A stretch of 64,000 nucleotides of DNA from Bradyrhizobium sp. ORS 278 (GCF_000026145.1 NC_009445.1:3100001-3164000), one strand, 5' to 3'; shown: positions 1 through 9,023, numbered from the stretch's first letter. The notes: a model not told the origin generated them from the sequence alone. Translations and numbers: made by a program.

Positions 1-582
1 ATACAGCACCAGCACGGTGCCTGCGATCCCGGCCATGCCGCCGGTCATGACGAGAAACAATTCGCTGCGCGTCATCTGCGCGAGGTAGGGCCGGATGAAA
101 AGCGGCGCCTCGACCATGCCGAGGAAGACGTTGGCCGCGGTGGACAGGCCGACGGCGCCGCCGACGCCGAGCGTCCGCTCCAGCAGCCAGGCCATGCCGC
201 GCACCAGCGGCGGCAGCACGCGCCAGTAGAACAACAGCGTGGTCAGCACGCTCATCACCAGCACGATCGGCAGCGCCTGGAAGGCGAGCACGAAATCGGC
301 GCCGGGCGCCTTCAGGTCGAAGGGCAGGGTGCCGCCGCCGACATAGCCGAACACGAAGGACGTGCCGGCCCGGGACGCTGCGGAGATGGCGCCGACGGCG
401 TCGTTGATGGTGCCGAAGGCGCGGGCCACCGTGGGGACCTTGAGTAGGACGACCGCCGTGAGCAGCGTCACCATCAGGCCCAGCGCGGCCTGCTTGAGCG
501 ACACCGCGCGCCGGTTCTCGCCGAGCGCCCATGCGATCGCGAGCAGCGCGACGATCCCGAACGCCGATTGCAGCTGCAGCAT
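1..582 (-). CDS. CNT-family nucleoside transporter, 3' part missing
   Basis: Inner-membrane nucleoside:cation symporter of the concentrative (CNT/NupC) family, expected to import nucleosides. The gene leaves the window at base 1, so only about the first 194 residues are visible. They start with a hydrophobic segment and end with the CNT-typical stretches VEAPLFIRPYL and MTGGMAGIAGTVL, which belong to the conserved transport core. The start is the ATG at 582, preceded by a GGGGG tract that can serve as ribosome binding site. It is divergent from the MFS gene starting at 701, leaving 118 bp for two promoters. Substrate range cannot be read from the visible part. Confidence 0.85.
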   Translation of the reverse strand, partial: MLQLQSAFGIVALLAIAWALGENRRAVSLKQAALGLMVTLLTAVVLLKVPTVARAFGTINDAVGAISAASRAGTSFVFGYVGGGTLPFDLKAPGADFVLAFQALPIVLVMSVLTTLLFYWRVLPPLVRGMAWLLERTLGVGGAVGLSTAANVFLGMVEAPLFIRPYLAQMTRSELFLVMTGGMAGIAGTVLVLY

Positions 583-700
583 CAATGCCCCCAATTCCCA
601 CGCGATTATGAGCTGACGGAACAGCCCCGCGCAATGCCATGCGGCCCATGCGGCGGCTGCGATTGACAAGCATCCGGGCCTGCGTCACGCAGGCGCCATC

Positions 701-1927
701 ATGTCGACCACCGTCCCGCTCGGCGCGCGCGATCTCCTCAAGCAAAGCGCGTTCCTGCTGTTTCTGTCGTCCCGCAGCCTGTCGCGCTTCGCGAGCCAGA
801 TCGCGGCGGTGGCGATCGGCTGGCAGATCTACGATCTCACCGGGCGCGCCTTCGATCTCGGCATGGTCGGGCTGATCCAGTTTTTGCCGACCGGGCTGCT
901 CGTGTTCGTCGCCGGCAGCGCCGCGGACCGCTTTCCGCGCAAGCGCGTGGTGCAGCTCTGTCAGCTCGCCGAAGCGCTGACGGCGCTCTATTTGTGCTGG
1001 GGCGCCTATGCCGGCCAGCTCGGCGAGCTGCAGCTGTTCGCGGCAACCTTCGTGCTCGGCATTGCCGGCGCCTTCGAGAGCCCGGCCACCGCGGCGCTGC
1101 TGCCGCTGATCGCGCCGGAGGGCACGTTGCAGCGGGCGAGCGCGCTGTCGAGCGGCGCGGCGCAGCTCGCGACCATCGCGGGCCCCGCCATCGGCGGCTT
1201 CGCCTATGCGGTCGCGCCCAGGCTGCCCTATGGCATCATGATGCTGTTCTGGCTCGCCGGCATGGCGTTGACCGGCCTGATGCAGGTGCCCGACGACGTG
1301 CCGGCCGGGCGCCTCGACGGCAGCAAGGACGATCTGTTCGCCGGCGTCCGCTTCATCCGCGCCAATCCCGCGATCCTCGGCACCATCTCGCTCGACCTGT
1401 TCGCGGTGTTGCTCGGCGGCGTCACGGCGCTGCTGCCGATCTACGCGCGCGACGTGCTCGACACCGGGCCGTTCGGCCTCGGCGTGCTGCGCGCGGCACC
1501 CGCGGTCGGCGCGCTGGCGATGACGGCGGTGCTCGCTCGCACGACCATCAAACGCCGCGTCGGCCTGCGCATGTTCCAGGCCGTCATCGTGTTCGGCGCG
1601 GCGACCGTCGTGTTCGCGGTCTCGCACATCATGTGGATTTCCGTCCTGGCGCTCGCCATTCTCGGCGCCGCCGACACGATCAGCGTCGTGATCCGCTTCT
1701 CGCTGGTGCAGCTCGCGACCCCCAACGAGATGCGCGGCCGCGTCGGCGCGGTCAATTTCCTGTTCATCAACGCCTCCAACCAGCTCGGCCAGTTCGAGAG
1801 CGGCGTCACCGCCGCGCTGTTCGGCGCGATGCCCGCGGCCATTATCGGCGGCCTCGGCACGATCGCGGTGGCGCTGTTGTGGATGAAGATTTTTCCTGAG
1901 CTGCGGAAGGTGGAGCGGCTGGAGTAG
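701..1927 (+). CDS. MFS exporter (EntS/MFS_3-like)
   Basis: Major facilitator superfamily protein of 408 residues, the usual length for a 12-helix carrier. Hydrophobic segments recur through the whole protein, and the loop between helices 2 and 3 carries the MFS motif AADRFPRKRV (near residue 70). Overall character fits the MFS_3 group, which includes enterobactin exporter EntS and other small-molecule efflux proteins; this suggests outward transport of a siderophore or drug-like compound, but the substrate is unknown. The start at 701 lacks a strong Shine-Dalgarno. The gene stands alone, followed seven bases later by a palindromic repeat. Confidence 0.85.
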   Translation: MSTTVPLGARDLLKQSAFLLFLSSRSLSRFASQIAAVAIGWQIYDLTGRAFDLGMVGLIQFLPTGLLVFVAGSAADRFPRKRVVQLCQLAEALTALYLCWGAYAGQLGELQLFAATFVLGIAGAFESPATAALLPLIAPEGTLQRASALSSGAAQLATIAGPAIGGFAYAVAPRLPYGIMMLFWLAGMALTGLMQVPDDVPAGRLDGSKDDLFAGVRFIRANPAILGTISLDLFAVLLGGVTALLPIYARDVLDTGPFGLGVLRAAPAVGALAMTAVLARTTIKRRVGLRMFQAVIVFGAATVVFAVSHIMWISVLALAILGAADTISVVIRFSLVQLATPNEMRGRVGAVNFLFINASNQLGQFESGVTAALFGAMPAAIIGGLGTIAVALLWMKIFPELRKVERLE

Positions 1928-1933
1928 GGCTTC

Positions 1934-2016
1934 GTAGCCCGGATGAGCGAAGCGACATCCGGGTTCACCGACACAGCGCGTGAGAACCCGGATGTCGCTA
2001 CGCTCATCCGGGCTAC
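1934..2016. repeat. Family-A BIME, copy 1 (GGAT/GGAT)
   Basis: Two inverted REP hairpins. Left: GTAG then CCCGGATG pairing with CATCCGGG. Right: CCCGGATG pairing with CATCCGGG then CTAC. Both stems are of the GGAT type. It lies between the MFS stop and the RAYT gene. Confidence 0.9.
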
Positions 2017-2055
2017 GCGGTTGCATCCTTGACGGCTATCATCGTCCGACATTGA

Positions 2056-2628
2056 ATGGGTGCCATCCGCTTCACGCCTCGGACATTCGCGATGGTTCGC
2101 TATCGACGTCATCGCCTGGCTGGCGGCGCATACTTTTTCACGCTGGCCCTCGCAGATCGCCGATCCCGCGCGCTGGTCGAACACGTCGACCTGCTCCGGC
2201 GTGCATTCCGCGCGACGCGTGACGAACGGCCATTCGAGATCGATGCCATCGTCGTGCTGCCCGACCATCTGCATGTGGTCCTGACGCTACCTCACGACGA
2301 CGCCGATTTTTCTGGACGCTGGCGAAGGATCAAGGGGCAATTCAGCTCTGCCTTGCTGCATTCGGGTATCGCCGTGCCACGACGACGCAATGGCGAACTC
2401 GCGTTATGGCAGCGGCGATTCTGGGAGCATACAATCCGCGATGACGACGATTTCGAGCGGCATGTCGACTACGTGCATTTCAATCCGGTCAAGCACGGCC
2501 TGACCAGGCGAGTTTGCGACTGGCCACATTCGTCATTTCACCGTTATGTGCAGGATGGCGCTCTGCCCGAGGATTGGGCAGGTGATCTCGGCGCGGACGA
2601 GGCCGATTATGGTGAGCCAATCTTGTAG
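2056..2628 (+). CDS. REP-associated tyrosine transposase (RAYT, TnpA-REP)
   Basis: Single-strand DNA endonuclease of the IS200/IS605-related Y1 superfamily that acts on REP palindromes. The HUH-type motif is HLHVV (H71 and H73 in the long form) and the catalytic tyrosine is in HVDYVHFNP (Y139), both with family-typical surroundings. Homologues usually begin close to a sequence like MVRYRRHRLAGG, so the ATG at 2092 (178 aa product) is the more likely start; 2056 is the longest in-frame choice (190 aa). Its TAG stop (2626-2628) is the foot of the downstream REP element. No other transposition gene is adjacent, as is normal for domesticated RAYTs. Confidence 0.88.
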   Translation: MGAIRFTPRTFAMVRYRRHRLAGGAYFFTLALADRRSRALVEHVDLLRRAFRATRDERPFEIDAIVVLPDHLHVVLTLPHDDADFSGRWRRIKGQFSSALLHSGIAVPRRRNGELALWQRRFWEHTIRDDDDFERHVDYVHFNPVKHGLTRRVCDWPHSSFHRYVQDGALPEDWAGDLGADEADYGEPIL

Positions 2629-2708
2629 GCCCGGATGAGCGAAGCGACATCCGGGTTCACCGACACAGCGCGTGAGAACCCGGATGTCGCATTGCTCATC
2701 CGGGCTAC
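2625..2708. repeat. Family-A BIME, copy 2 (GGAT/GGAT)
   Basis: Near-identical to copy 1 from GCCCGGATGAGCG onward, including the internal spacer; the left foot reads GTAGG and contains the RAYT stop codon. Both hairpins are GGAT type. It also separates the RAYT gene from the convergent SDR gene. Confidence 0.9.
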
Positions 2709-2715
2709 GAAGCCC

Positions 2716-3468
2716 TCACCCCCGTCCCACGAACGGCATCTTGGTCGCCATCACCGTGATGAACAGGACGTTGGCGCTGAGCGGCAGGCCCGCCATGTAG
2801 GCGACCGCGTCGCCGACGGCTTTCACGTCCATGCGCGGCTCGGGCATCATGCGGCCGTCGGGCTGCAGCACGCCGCCGACCATGCGCTCGGTCATCGGAG
2901 TCTCGGCGTTGCCGATGTCGATCTGGCCGACGGCGATGTCGTAGGCGCGGCCATCGAGGTTCGAGGCTTTCGTCAAGCCGGTGATGGCGTGCTTGGTCGA
3001 GGTGTAGGGCGAGGAGAACGGGCGCGGCGCATGCGCCGAGATCGAGCCGTTGTTGATGATGCGGCCGCCGCGCGGGCTCTGGTCCTTCATGATGCGGAAG
3101 GCGTGCTGCGTGCACAGGAACGGCGCGGTGAGGTTGGTGGCGACCACCGATTGCCACTGCTCCATCGTCAGGTCTTCGAACGGCACCGGCGGCGCGCCCA
3201 TGCCGGCATTGTTGAACAGCACGTCGAGCCGGCCATAGGTCGACTTCACGGTCTCGAACAGCGCCGCGATCGAGGCGGGGTTCATCATGTCGGCGGAGAC
3301 GGGAAGGCTCATGCCGGCCGGGCCGAGCTTGGCGGTCTCCTCCAGCATCTCCTCGCGGCGGCCGGCCAGCACCACGGTGAAGCCGGCGTTCATCAGCGCC
3401 AGCGATGCGGCGCGGCCGACACCGGTGCCTGCGCCCGTCACCAGCGCTATCTTCTTTGCCTCAGCCAT
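2716..3468 (-). CDS. SDR-family oxidoreductase
   Basis: Classical short-chain dehydrogenase/reductase of 250 residues, cytoplasmic and NAD(P)-dependent. Cofactor motif TGAGTGVG at residues 11-18, structural NNAG at 86-89, and catalytic S142, Y155, K159 (YTSTK) with the canonical 13-residue Ser-Tyr spacing. The substrate is not predictable from the sequence. It follows the Anbu gene on the same strand by 46 bp and may be co-transcribed with it, but it is not a usual member of that cassette. Start ATG at 3468. Confidence 0.85.
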   Translation of the reverse strand: MAEAKKIALVTGAGTGVGRAASLALMNAGFTVVLAGRREEMLEETAKLGPAGMSLPVSADMMNPASIAALFETVKSTYGRLDVLFNNAGMGAPPVPFEDLTMEQWQSVVATNLTAPFLCTQHAFRIMKDQSPRGGRIINNGSISAHAPRPFSSPYTSTKHAITGLTKASNLDGRAYDIAVGQIDIGNAETPMTERMVGGVLQPDGRMMPEPRMDVKAVGDAVAYMAGLPLSANVLFITVMATKMPFVGRG

Positions 3469-3514
3469 GTGTCCTCACCTTTTCACGTTTTGCAGTTTTG
3501 AGCGTTCGACAGCG

Positions 3515-4273
3515 TCAGTGCTTCACTTCGCTCTGAGTCTTATAGGGCGGCCGCGGGATGTTGTTATGCGCCGCGCGCAGGGCCGCCGACCAGCGCGAGC
3601 GGAGGTCGTGGAAATAGGGCTCGCCGGCCTCGATGCGGTGGTTGAGATCCGCCTCGCAGGCATCGGAGCGCACCACCAGCACGTCGATCGGCAGGCCGAC
3701 GCCGAGGTTCGAGCGCATCGTCGAATCCATCGAGATCAGGCCCGTCTTGAGCGCCTCATAGAGCTCGACGTCGTAGTGCATGGCGCGGTCGAGCACCGGC
3801 TTGCCGTATTTGTGCTCGCCGATCTGCAAATACGGCGTGTCCGTCGTGCACTCGATGAAGTTGCCGGCGGTGTAGACCATGAACAGCCGCATCCGCGAGC
3901 CCCGGATCTGGCCGCCGAACAGGAAGGAGACGTCGAACGAGATGTCCTCGGCCTTCAGAGCCGGACCTTCGGTCGCATGCACCATGCGAATCGCCTTGCC
4001 GATGCGCTGCGCTGCCTGGAACATGGTCGGTGCGTTCATCAAGGTCTCGACCTCGCCGGTCTCGGGATCTTCCATGCCCTCGGTCAGGGTCGACAGCACG
4101 GACTGGCTGATGGCGAGATTGCCGGCACTGGCGACCGCCACGATACGCTCGCCGGGATTGGAGAAGATGTGCAGCTTGCGGAAGGTCGAGACGTTGTCGA
4201 GACCGGCATTGGTTCTTGTGTCCGCGATCATGACGAGCCCGTCACGCACCAGAATTCCGCAGCAATAGGTCAT
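3515..4273 (-). CDS. Anbu proteasome-like peptidase
   Basis: Proteasome-fold Ntn hydrolase of the Anbu (ancestral beta subunit) family, 252 residues, related to HslV and 20S beta subunits. The product begins Met-Thr-Tyr-Cys; removal of Met exposes Thr1, the expected nucleophile, and D17 and K32 sit where the active-site Asp and Lys lie. The ATG at 4273 is preferred because it puts Thr directly after Met and has AGGGGA upstream; the longer frame to 4444 runs through a palindromic repeat. It is the last gene of the ATP-grasp, alpha-E, transglutaminase, Anbu series. Known Anbu proteins form oligomeric rings or lock-washers; the substrate is unknown. Confidence 0.88.
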   Translation of the reverse strand: MTYCCGILVRDGLVMIADTRTNAGLDNVSTFRKLHIFSNPGERIVAVASAGNLAISQSVLSTLTEGMEDPETGEVETLMNAPTMFQAAQRIGKAIRMVHATEGPALKAEDISFDVSFLFGGQIRGSRMRLFMVYTAGNFIECTTDTPYLQIGEHKYGKPVLDRAMHYDVELYEALKTGLISMDSTMRSNLGVGLPIDVLVVRSDACEADLNHRIEAGEPYFHDLRSRWSAALRAAHNNIPRPPYKTQSEVKH

Positions 4274-4342
4274 CGTCAGTCCCCTCGAGCCAGAGCGCGA
4301 ATAGTTAGCGAAAATCGGCGGTCCGTCCAACCCTGCAATGCC

Positions 4343-4453
4343 GTAGCCCGGATGAGCGAAAGCCGGCGCCCGGAGGGCGCGGGCGGGAGCGATATCCGGG
4401 GTCTCACGCGGGCTCTCGGTGAACCCGCATGTCGCAACGCTCATGCGGGCTAC
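4343..4453. repeat. Family-A BIME, copy 3 (GGAT/GCAT)
   Basis: GTAG foot, left hairpin with CCGGATG/ATCCGGGG arms, right hairpin with CCCGCATG/CATGCGGG arms, CTAC foot. An extra GC-rich insert lengthens the left loop. It lies between the transglutaminase and Anbu genes inside the cassette. Confidence 0.88.
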
Positions 4454-4463
4454 GGGAGGAAAT

Positions 4464-5312
4464 TCAGGACTGGCGCTGCGACTGCGATTGCGACTGGCCG
4501 CCGCGGCCGACCTGCTCGACCTTCACCTTGACGGCAAGCGTCTCGGTGCCGCCGCCGTAGCGGGTGCCGCGCACCGGGGCGGCGCCGAGATAATCGAGGC
4601 CGATCGCCACCCGGACATGGGCGTCGGTGGAGCAGATGCAGTTGGCGGCATCGAAACCGACCCAGCCGAGATCCGGCACATAGGCCTCGGCCCAGGCGTG
4701 GCCCGCGTCCTGGTGCACCGCACCATCAGAGCGCAGGAAGTGGCCGGACACGAAGCGGGCCGGGATGCCCGCGGCGCGCGCCGAGGCGATGAAGATGTGG
4801 GCGTAGTCCTGGCAGACGCCGCGCTTCAGCACGAACGCTTCCGCCGCCGAGGTGCCGCTATGGGTCGGGTCCTCGTCGAAGGTCATGTGCTCGTAGACTT
4901 GGCTCATCAGCGTGTGCAGGAAGCCGAGCACGTCGCTCTCGGATTCCGCGCGCAACTCGCGGACGATCGTGCTCATGGCGGCGTTCGCCGTCGTCAGCGG
5001 GGTCTGGCGCAGGAAGAAGCCGGGCGGAAACCGCTCGTCGGTGCCCTTGAGCACGCCGCCGGTGTCGTGGGTCTCCACCAGGCCTTCCGCGGTGATCGTG
5101 AGGTCCTGCAGCGCACCATGGGTGATGACGTGGGTGACGTTGCCGAACGCGTCCTCATGCATGTCCAGGCGCGAATCGGTCGACACGTCGATCTGCCATT
5201 CCGCCACATACTGGCCGTCATGGCTGCCGGGCGTCATGCGGATGATCTGGATGACGCCGGTCGCCGCCGGCTCGTAGCGGTAGGTGGTGGAATGGGAGAT
5301 ACGCAGGCGCAT
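4464..5312 (-). CDS. Transglutaminase-like protein of the Anbu cassette
   Basis: Papain-like transglutaminase-core protein with the N-terminal beta region typical of COG1305 proteins (RLRISHSTTYRYEP). With the ATG at 5312 the product is 282 residues with a Cys-His-Asp triad at C167 (RGVCQDYAH), H205 (GHAWAEAY) and D221 (GFDAAN). An in-frame ATG at 5360 adds 16 residues, but homologues generally begin with MRLRISH. The C-terminus ends in a Gln/Ser tail, QSQSQSQRQS. This family is a fixed neighbour of Anbu, alpha-E and ATP-grasp genes and is thought to cleave or transfer a peptide in that pathway; the reaction is not established. Confidence 0.87.
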   Translation of the reverse strand: MRLRISHSTTYRYEPAATGVIQIIRMTPGSHDGQYVAEWQIDVSTDSRLDMHEDAFGNVTHVITHGALQDLTITAEGLVETHDTGGVLKGTDERFPPGFFLRQTPLTTANAAMSTIVRELRAESESDVLGFLHTLMSQVYEHMTFDEDPTHSGTSAAEAFVLKRGVCQDYAHIFIASARAAGIPARFVSGHFLRSDGAVHQDAGHAWAEAYVPDLGWVGFDAANCICSTDAHVRVAIGLDYLGAAPVRGTRYGGGTETLAVKVKVEQVGRGGQSQSQSQRQS

Positions 5313-5392
5313 GGTCGTGTCCGATAGGATGCCGGTCTTTCCACCGTCAAGCCCGGCCATGACGACGGCCGAGAACTTTTCACCTTACTCGA

Positions 5393-6337
5393 TCAGATCA
5401 GATATTGCTTGGTGATGATCTCGCCGAGCCGGGAATTGTCGGCGATGAACTCCTGAATGAACTCATGCACGCCGCGCTGGAAGATGTCGTCCATGTTGGA
5501 GTGCTCGAGCCGGTTGCGGACGCCGCGGGCGTGGCGCTGCGACGGGCCCTGGCGGCCATAGGCGACGCCGATCTGGTCGAGATTGCGGACGAGATTGCCG
5601 TAGCAGCTGGCGAGCGAGCGCGGCAGCGTGTCGTTGAGGATCAAGAGGTCCGCGATCAGCCAGGGTTTCAGCGTCTCGCGATACACCCAATGATAGGCGG
5701 TCAGCGCCGACACCGAGCGCAGGATCGAGGTCCACTGGTAGTAGTCGAGCGGGCCGCCGACATGCTCCTCCTCGGGCAGCAGCACGTGATATTTCACGTC
5801 GAGAATGCGCGCGGTGTTGTCGGCACGTTCGAGATGCAGCCCGAGCCGTGAGAACCAGTAGGCGTCGTTGCGCAGCATCGTCCGGTAGGCCGAGCCGTCG
5901 AAGCGCAGCGAGGTCTCCTGCACGAAGCGGAGGAACCGCGCCAGCTCCTCGCGGGTCTTGGTGCCCTTGCTCCAGACCTCCTGCAGCTCGATCCAGGCGC
6001 CGTTGATGGTGTCCCACATCTCCGAGGTCAGCGCGGTGCGCACCGAGCGGGCGTTGAGGCGCGCGGCCTCGATGCAGTTCTTGATCGACGACGGGTTCGA
6101 CTGGTTGAACGACAGATATTCGACGACATTGTGCTCGTTGGCCTCGGGATAGGCCTCGAAGAAGCTCGCCGAGACACCGGCGGTCAGCAGCGCCGATTCC
6201 CACTCGTTGGTCTTGCCGATATAGGCTGCGGGCAGGGCGGTGACGCGCAACGTGGCGTCGATGGTGCGGGCGAGATACTCGGCGCGCTCCACATAGCGGG
6301 CGAGCCAGTACAGGTTTTCGGCGGTGCGCGACAGCAT
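5393..6337 (-). CDS. Alpha-E domain protein
   Basis: All-helical alpha-E family protein (COG2307) of 314 residues starting MLSRTAENLYWLARYVERAEYLAR, a highly conserved opening for this family (shown here only in part: AENLYWLARYVERAE). No catalytic motif is known. It always accompanies the circularly permuted ATP-grasp enzyme and is regarded as its partner. Here it lies between that enzyme and the transglutaminase, all on the minus strand. The 301-bp gap to the upstream ATP-grasp gene contains a long inverted repeat, so expression of the downstream genes could be partly uncoupled from the first gene. Confidence 0.88.
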   Translation of the reverse strand: MLSRTAENLYWLARYVERAEYLARTIDATLRVTALPAAYIGKTNEWESALLTAGVSASFFEAYPEANEHNVVEYLSFNQSNPSSIKNCIEAARLNARSVRTALTSEMWDTINGAWIELQEVWSKGTKTREELARFLRFVQETSLRFDGSAYRTMLRNDAYWFSRLGLHLERADNTARILDVKYHVLLPEEEHVGGPLDYYQWTSILRSVSALTAYHWVYRETLKPWLIADLLILNDTLPRSLASCYGNLVRNLDQIGVAYGRQGPSQRHARGVRNRLEHSNMDDIFQRGVHEFIQEFIADNSRLGEIITKQYLI

Positions 6338-6451
6338 GGGCGGTTTCTATCGGCTGTTTGGCATGTGCTTGCTCGGGCAACGCGGAGATGCGCTGAGCGG
6401 CAAGATGGGTGTGGAATCACGAAGAGATGTCTTCACCACTTGCTCGGTGTA

Positions 6452-6592
6452 CCCTCTCCCCTTGTGGGAGAGGGTGGCTTCGCGAAGCGAAGCCGGGTGA
6501 GGGGTCTCTCTCCGCGCTTGAATATGCCGAGAGAACCCCTCACCCCGCGCCGAGCTGGCGCTCGTCGCGACCCTCTCCCACATGGGGAGAGG
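6452..6592. repeat. Family-D palindrome (CCCTCTCCC...), copy 1
   Basis: Long inverted repeat with outer arms CCCTCTCCCCTTGTGGGAG and CTCCCACATGGGGAGAGG and inner arms around GGGTGAGGGGT/ACCCCTCACCC. It fills most of the 6338-6638 gap between the ATP-grasp and alpha-E genes. No gene is seen there. Confidence 0.88.
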
Positions 6593-6638
6593 CTGCAGCG
6601 TCGCCGTGGAAAGATGCGCACTCTCGCTGGAACGACTG

Positions 6639-8057
6639 CTACTCATCCAGCACCCATGTATCCTTCGTGCCACCGCCCTGGCTGGAATTCACCACCAGCG
6701 ATCCCTCCTTCAGCGCCACGCGGGTGAGGCCGCCGGGCACGATGGTGGTGCGGTCGCGGCCGGTCAGCACGAACGGCCGGAGATCGACGTGGCGCGGAGC
6801 CAGTCCAGAAGGGACGCAGGTCGGACAGGTCGAGAGCGCCAGGGTCGGCTGGGCGATGAAACCTTCCGGCTCGCGCTTGAGCTTGTCGCGGAAAGCCTCG
6901 ATCGTCGCTTTCGTCGCGGCCGGGCCGATCAGCATGCCGTAGCCACCGGAGCCGTGGACCTCCTTGACGACGAGCTCGCCGAGATGGTCGAGAACGTAAG
7001 AGAGATCCTGCGGCTCGCGGCAGCGCCAGGTCTGCACGTTCTTCAGGATCGGCTCCTCGGCCAGATAGAACTTCACGATATCCGGCATGTAGGAGTAGAT
7101 CGCCTTGTCGTCGGCGATGCCGGTGCCGACCGCGTTGGCGAGCGTGATATTGCCGGCGACATAGGCCGACATCAGCCCGGGCACGCCGAGCGCCGAATCC
7201 GGGCGGAAGGTGAGGGGATCGAGGAAATCATCGTCGACACGGCGGTAGATGACGTCGACTCGTTTCAGGCCCTCCGTCGTCCGCATGAACACCTCGTCGT
7301 TCTTGACGATGAGGTCGCGGCCCTCGACCAGCTCGATGCCGAGCTTGTCGGCCAGGAACGAGTGCTCGTAATAGGCGGAGTTGTAGATGCCCGGCGTCAT
7401 CAGCGCCACCGTCGGCTCGGCCGAGGCGCTGAGCGGCGCGACCGAGCGCAGGCACGACAGCAGCTCGTCCGGATAGCGCTCGACCGGCGCGACGCGGTGG
7501 CGCGCGAACAGGTCCGGAAACAGCCGCATCATGATCTCGCGGTTTTCCAGCATGTAGGACACGCCGGATGGCGTGCGCGCATTGTCCTCCAGCACGATGA
7601 AGTCGTTGGCATCGACGCGGACGATGTCGATGCCGGCGATGTGCACATAGACGTCGTGCGGCACGTCCTGGCCGTTCATCTCCGGCCGGAACACCGGGTT
7701 CTGGAAGATCAGGTCATCGGGCACCACGTTGGCGCGCAGGATGTCGCGGCCGTGATAGATGTCGCGTAGGAACATGTTCAGCGCCTTGACGCGCTGCTTC
7801 AGGCCCTTCTCCAGCAGGGTCCATTCCTTGCCCGAGAGGATGCGCGGGATGACATCGAACGGGATCAGCCGCTCCTGTGCCTCCGCCTCGCCATAGACCG
7901 CGAAGGTGATGCCGATTCGCCGGAACAACAGCTCCGCCTCGTGGCGGCGATATTCCAGCGCCTCCGGTGGCGTTTCTTTCAGCCACCGCGACAGCTCCTG
8001 ATAAGCCTGACGGACGTCGCCGCCCGGCTCGTTCATTTCGTCGAACGCAACTGCCAT
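6639..8057 (-). CDS. Circularly permuted ATP-grasp protein
   Basis: Circularly permuted ATP-grasp ligase family (COG2308), 472 residues. The characteristic glycine-rich segment KEVHGSGGYGMLIGP is near residue 370 and the nucleotide-binding acidic segments FIVLEDNARTPSGVSY and VDVIYRRVDDDF precede it. ATP-grasp enzymes usually form amide bonds through an acyl-phosphate, so a peptide ligase role is proposed for this family. It is the first gene of the Anbu cassette. The ATG at 8057 gives the full length; a second in-frame ATG at 8036 is possible because neither has a strong ribosome binding site. The region upstream to 8285 is shared with the divergent CinA-like gene. Confidence 0.88.
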   Translation of the reverse strand: MAVAFDEMNEPGGDVRQAYQELSRWLKETPPEALEYRRHEAELLFRRIGITFAVYGEAEAQERLIPFDVIPRILSGKEWTLLEKGLKQRVKALNMFLRDIYHGRDILRANVVPDDLIFQNPVFRPEMNGQDVPHDVYVHIAGIDIVRVDANDFIVLEDNARTPSGVSYMLENREIMMRLFPDLFARHRVAPVERYPDELLSCLRSVAPLSASAEPTVALMTPGIYNSAYYEHSFLADKLGIELVEGRDLIVKNDEVFMRTTEGLKRVDVIYRRVDDDFLDPLTFRPDSALGVPGLMSAYVAGNITLANAVGTGIADDKAIYSYMPDIVKFYLAEEPILKNVQTWRCREPQDLSYVLDHLGELVVKEVHGSGGYGMLIGPAATKATIEAFRDKLKREPEGFIAQPTLALSTCPTCVPSGLAPRHVDLRPFVLTGRDRTTIVPGGLTRVALKEGSLVVNSSQGGGTKDTWVLDE

Positions 8058-8285
8058 AGATGCCCGTGTGTCCCAGCCTCGTCATACACTGCATGACTCC
8101 CGAGGATGGTAGCAAGGGCCGGGCCAGCGCGATATGCATTCTCCCGCGGCATTTCGTGGGGGGTGCGGAAATCGTGCCCGAAAAACCGGCTGCGCGATGC
8201 TCAAATCCGCGGCATAGACTGCGACGTTCCGGATGACATTGGCGCCGAGCCGGGCCAAAAGAGACGGGATATGCGAGGAGAAACC

Positions 8286-9023
8286 ATGAGCGAGATCGTC
8301 ACCGCGGGGTTGCTGGTCATCGGCGACGAGATCCTGTCCGGCCGGACCAAGGACAAGAACATCGGCTTCATCGCCGAATACCTGACCAATCTCGGCATCG
8401 ACCTCAAGGAGGTGCGGGTGGTCTCGGACGACGAGGGCGACATCATCGCCGCGCTGGATGCGCTGCGGCACCGCTACACCTATGTGTTCACGACAGGCGG
8501 CATCGGGCCGACCCATGACGACATCACCGCCGATTCGATTGCCAAGGCGTTCGGCGTCGGCATCGACCATCATCCGGAGGTGGTGGCGCGCTTCCGCGAG
8601 CGCTGGAGCGAGCAGGAGCTCAACGAGGCCCGGCTGCGCATGGCGCGGATCCCCGACGGCGCCGAGCTGATCCAGAGCGCGACGATCCTGGCGCCGGGCT
8701 TCAAGCTCGGCAATGTCATCGTCATGGCCGGCGTGCCCTCGATCATGCAGGCGATGATGGACATCGTCGCGCCGAAGCTGAAATCGGGCGTGCGCATGCT
8801 CTCGGAGACCGTGCGCGCCAACGCCCGCGAGGGCGACATTGGCGGCCCGTTGCGCGAGATCGCCAAGGCGCACCCGGACACCATCATCGGCAGCTATCCG
8901 TTCATCGACGAGGACCAGAAGCCGAACACGCACCTCGTGGTGCGCTCGCGCGACCAGCAGAAGCTGTCGGCGGCGATGAGCGCGGTGAAGGAGATGCTCG
9001 CGGGGCTGAACGTGACGCGGTAA
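8286..9023 (+). CDS. CinA N-terminal-like molybdopterin-binding protein
   Basis: MoCF/MoaB-fold protein of 245 residues. The signature [13 protein letters not shown] lies near residue 15 and [11 protein letters not shown] near residue 70; both are conserved in the N-terminal domain of CinA. The CinA C-terminal amidase domain (NMN deamidase) is absent, so only the COG1058 domain is present. That domain in related proteins acts as an ADP-ribose pyrophosphatase or binds molybdopterin; which applies here cannot be told. The start at 8286 has a strong GAGGAGA six bases upstream; reading further upstream to 8106 adds residues with no family resemblance. Confidence 0.85.
   Translation: MSEIVTAGLLVIGDEILSGRTKDKNIGFIAEYLTNLGIDLKEVRVVSDDEGDIIAALDALRHRYTYVFTTGGIGPTHDDITADSIAKAFGVGIDHHPEVVARFRERWSEQELNEARLRMARIPDGAELIQSATILAPGFKLGNVIVMAGVPSIMQAMMDIVAPKLKSGVRMLSETVRANAREGDIGGPLREIAKAHPDTIIGSYPFIDEDQKPNTHLVVRSRDQQKLSAAMSAVKEMLAGLNVTR

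Larger units (their letters stand above)
1934..2708 (+). mobile_element. REPtron: RAYT gene between two family-A BIMEs
   Basis: The RAYT gene (2056-2628) is bracketed by two family-A elements (1934-2016 and 2625-2708) that match over about 60 consecutive bases. Each element is two inverted REP hairpins with GTAG at the left foot and CTAC at the right. RAYT proteins are known to bind and cut REP hairpins with a GTAG foot, so gene plus flanks form a plausible self-associated unit. Confidence 0.8.

Noticed and set aside
2635..3501. Plus-strand frame starting in the repeat
   Set aside because: It begins inside a REP element and then runs antisense to the SDR; no protein family visible.
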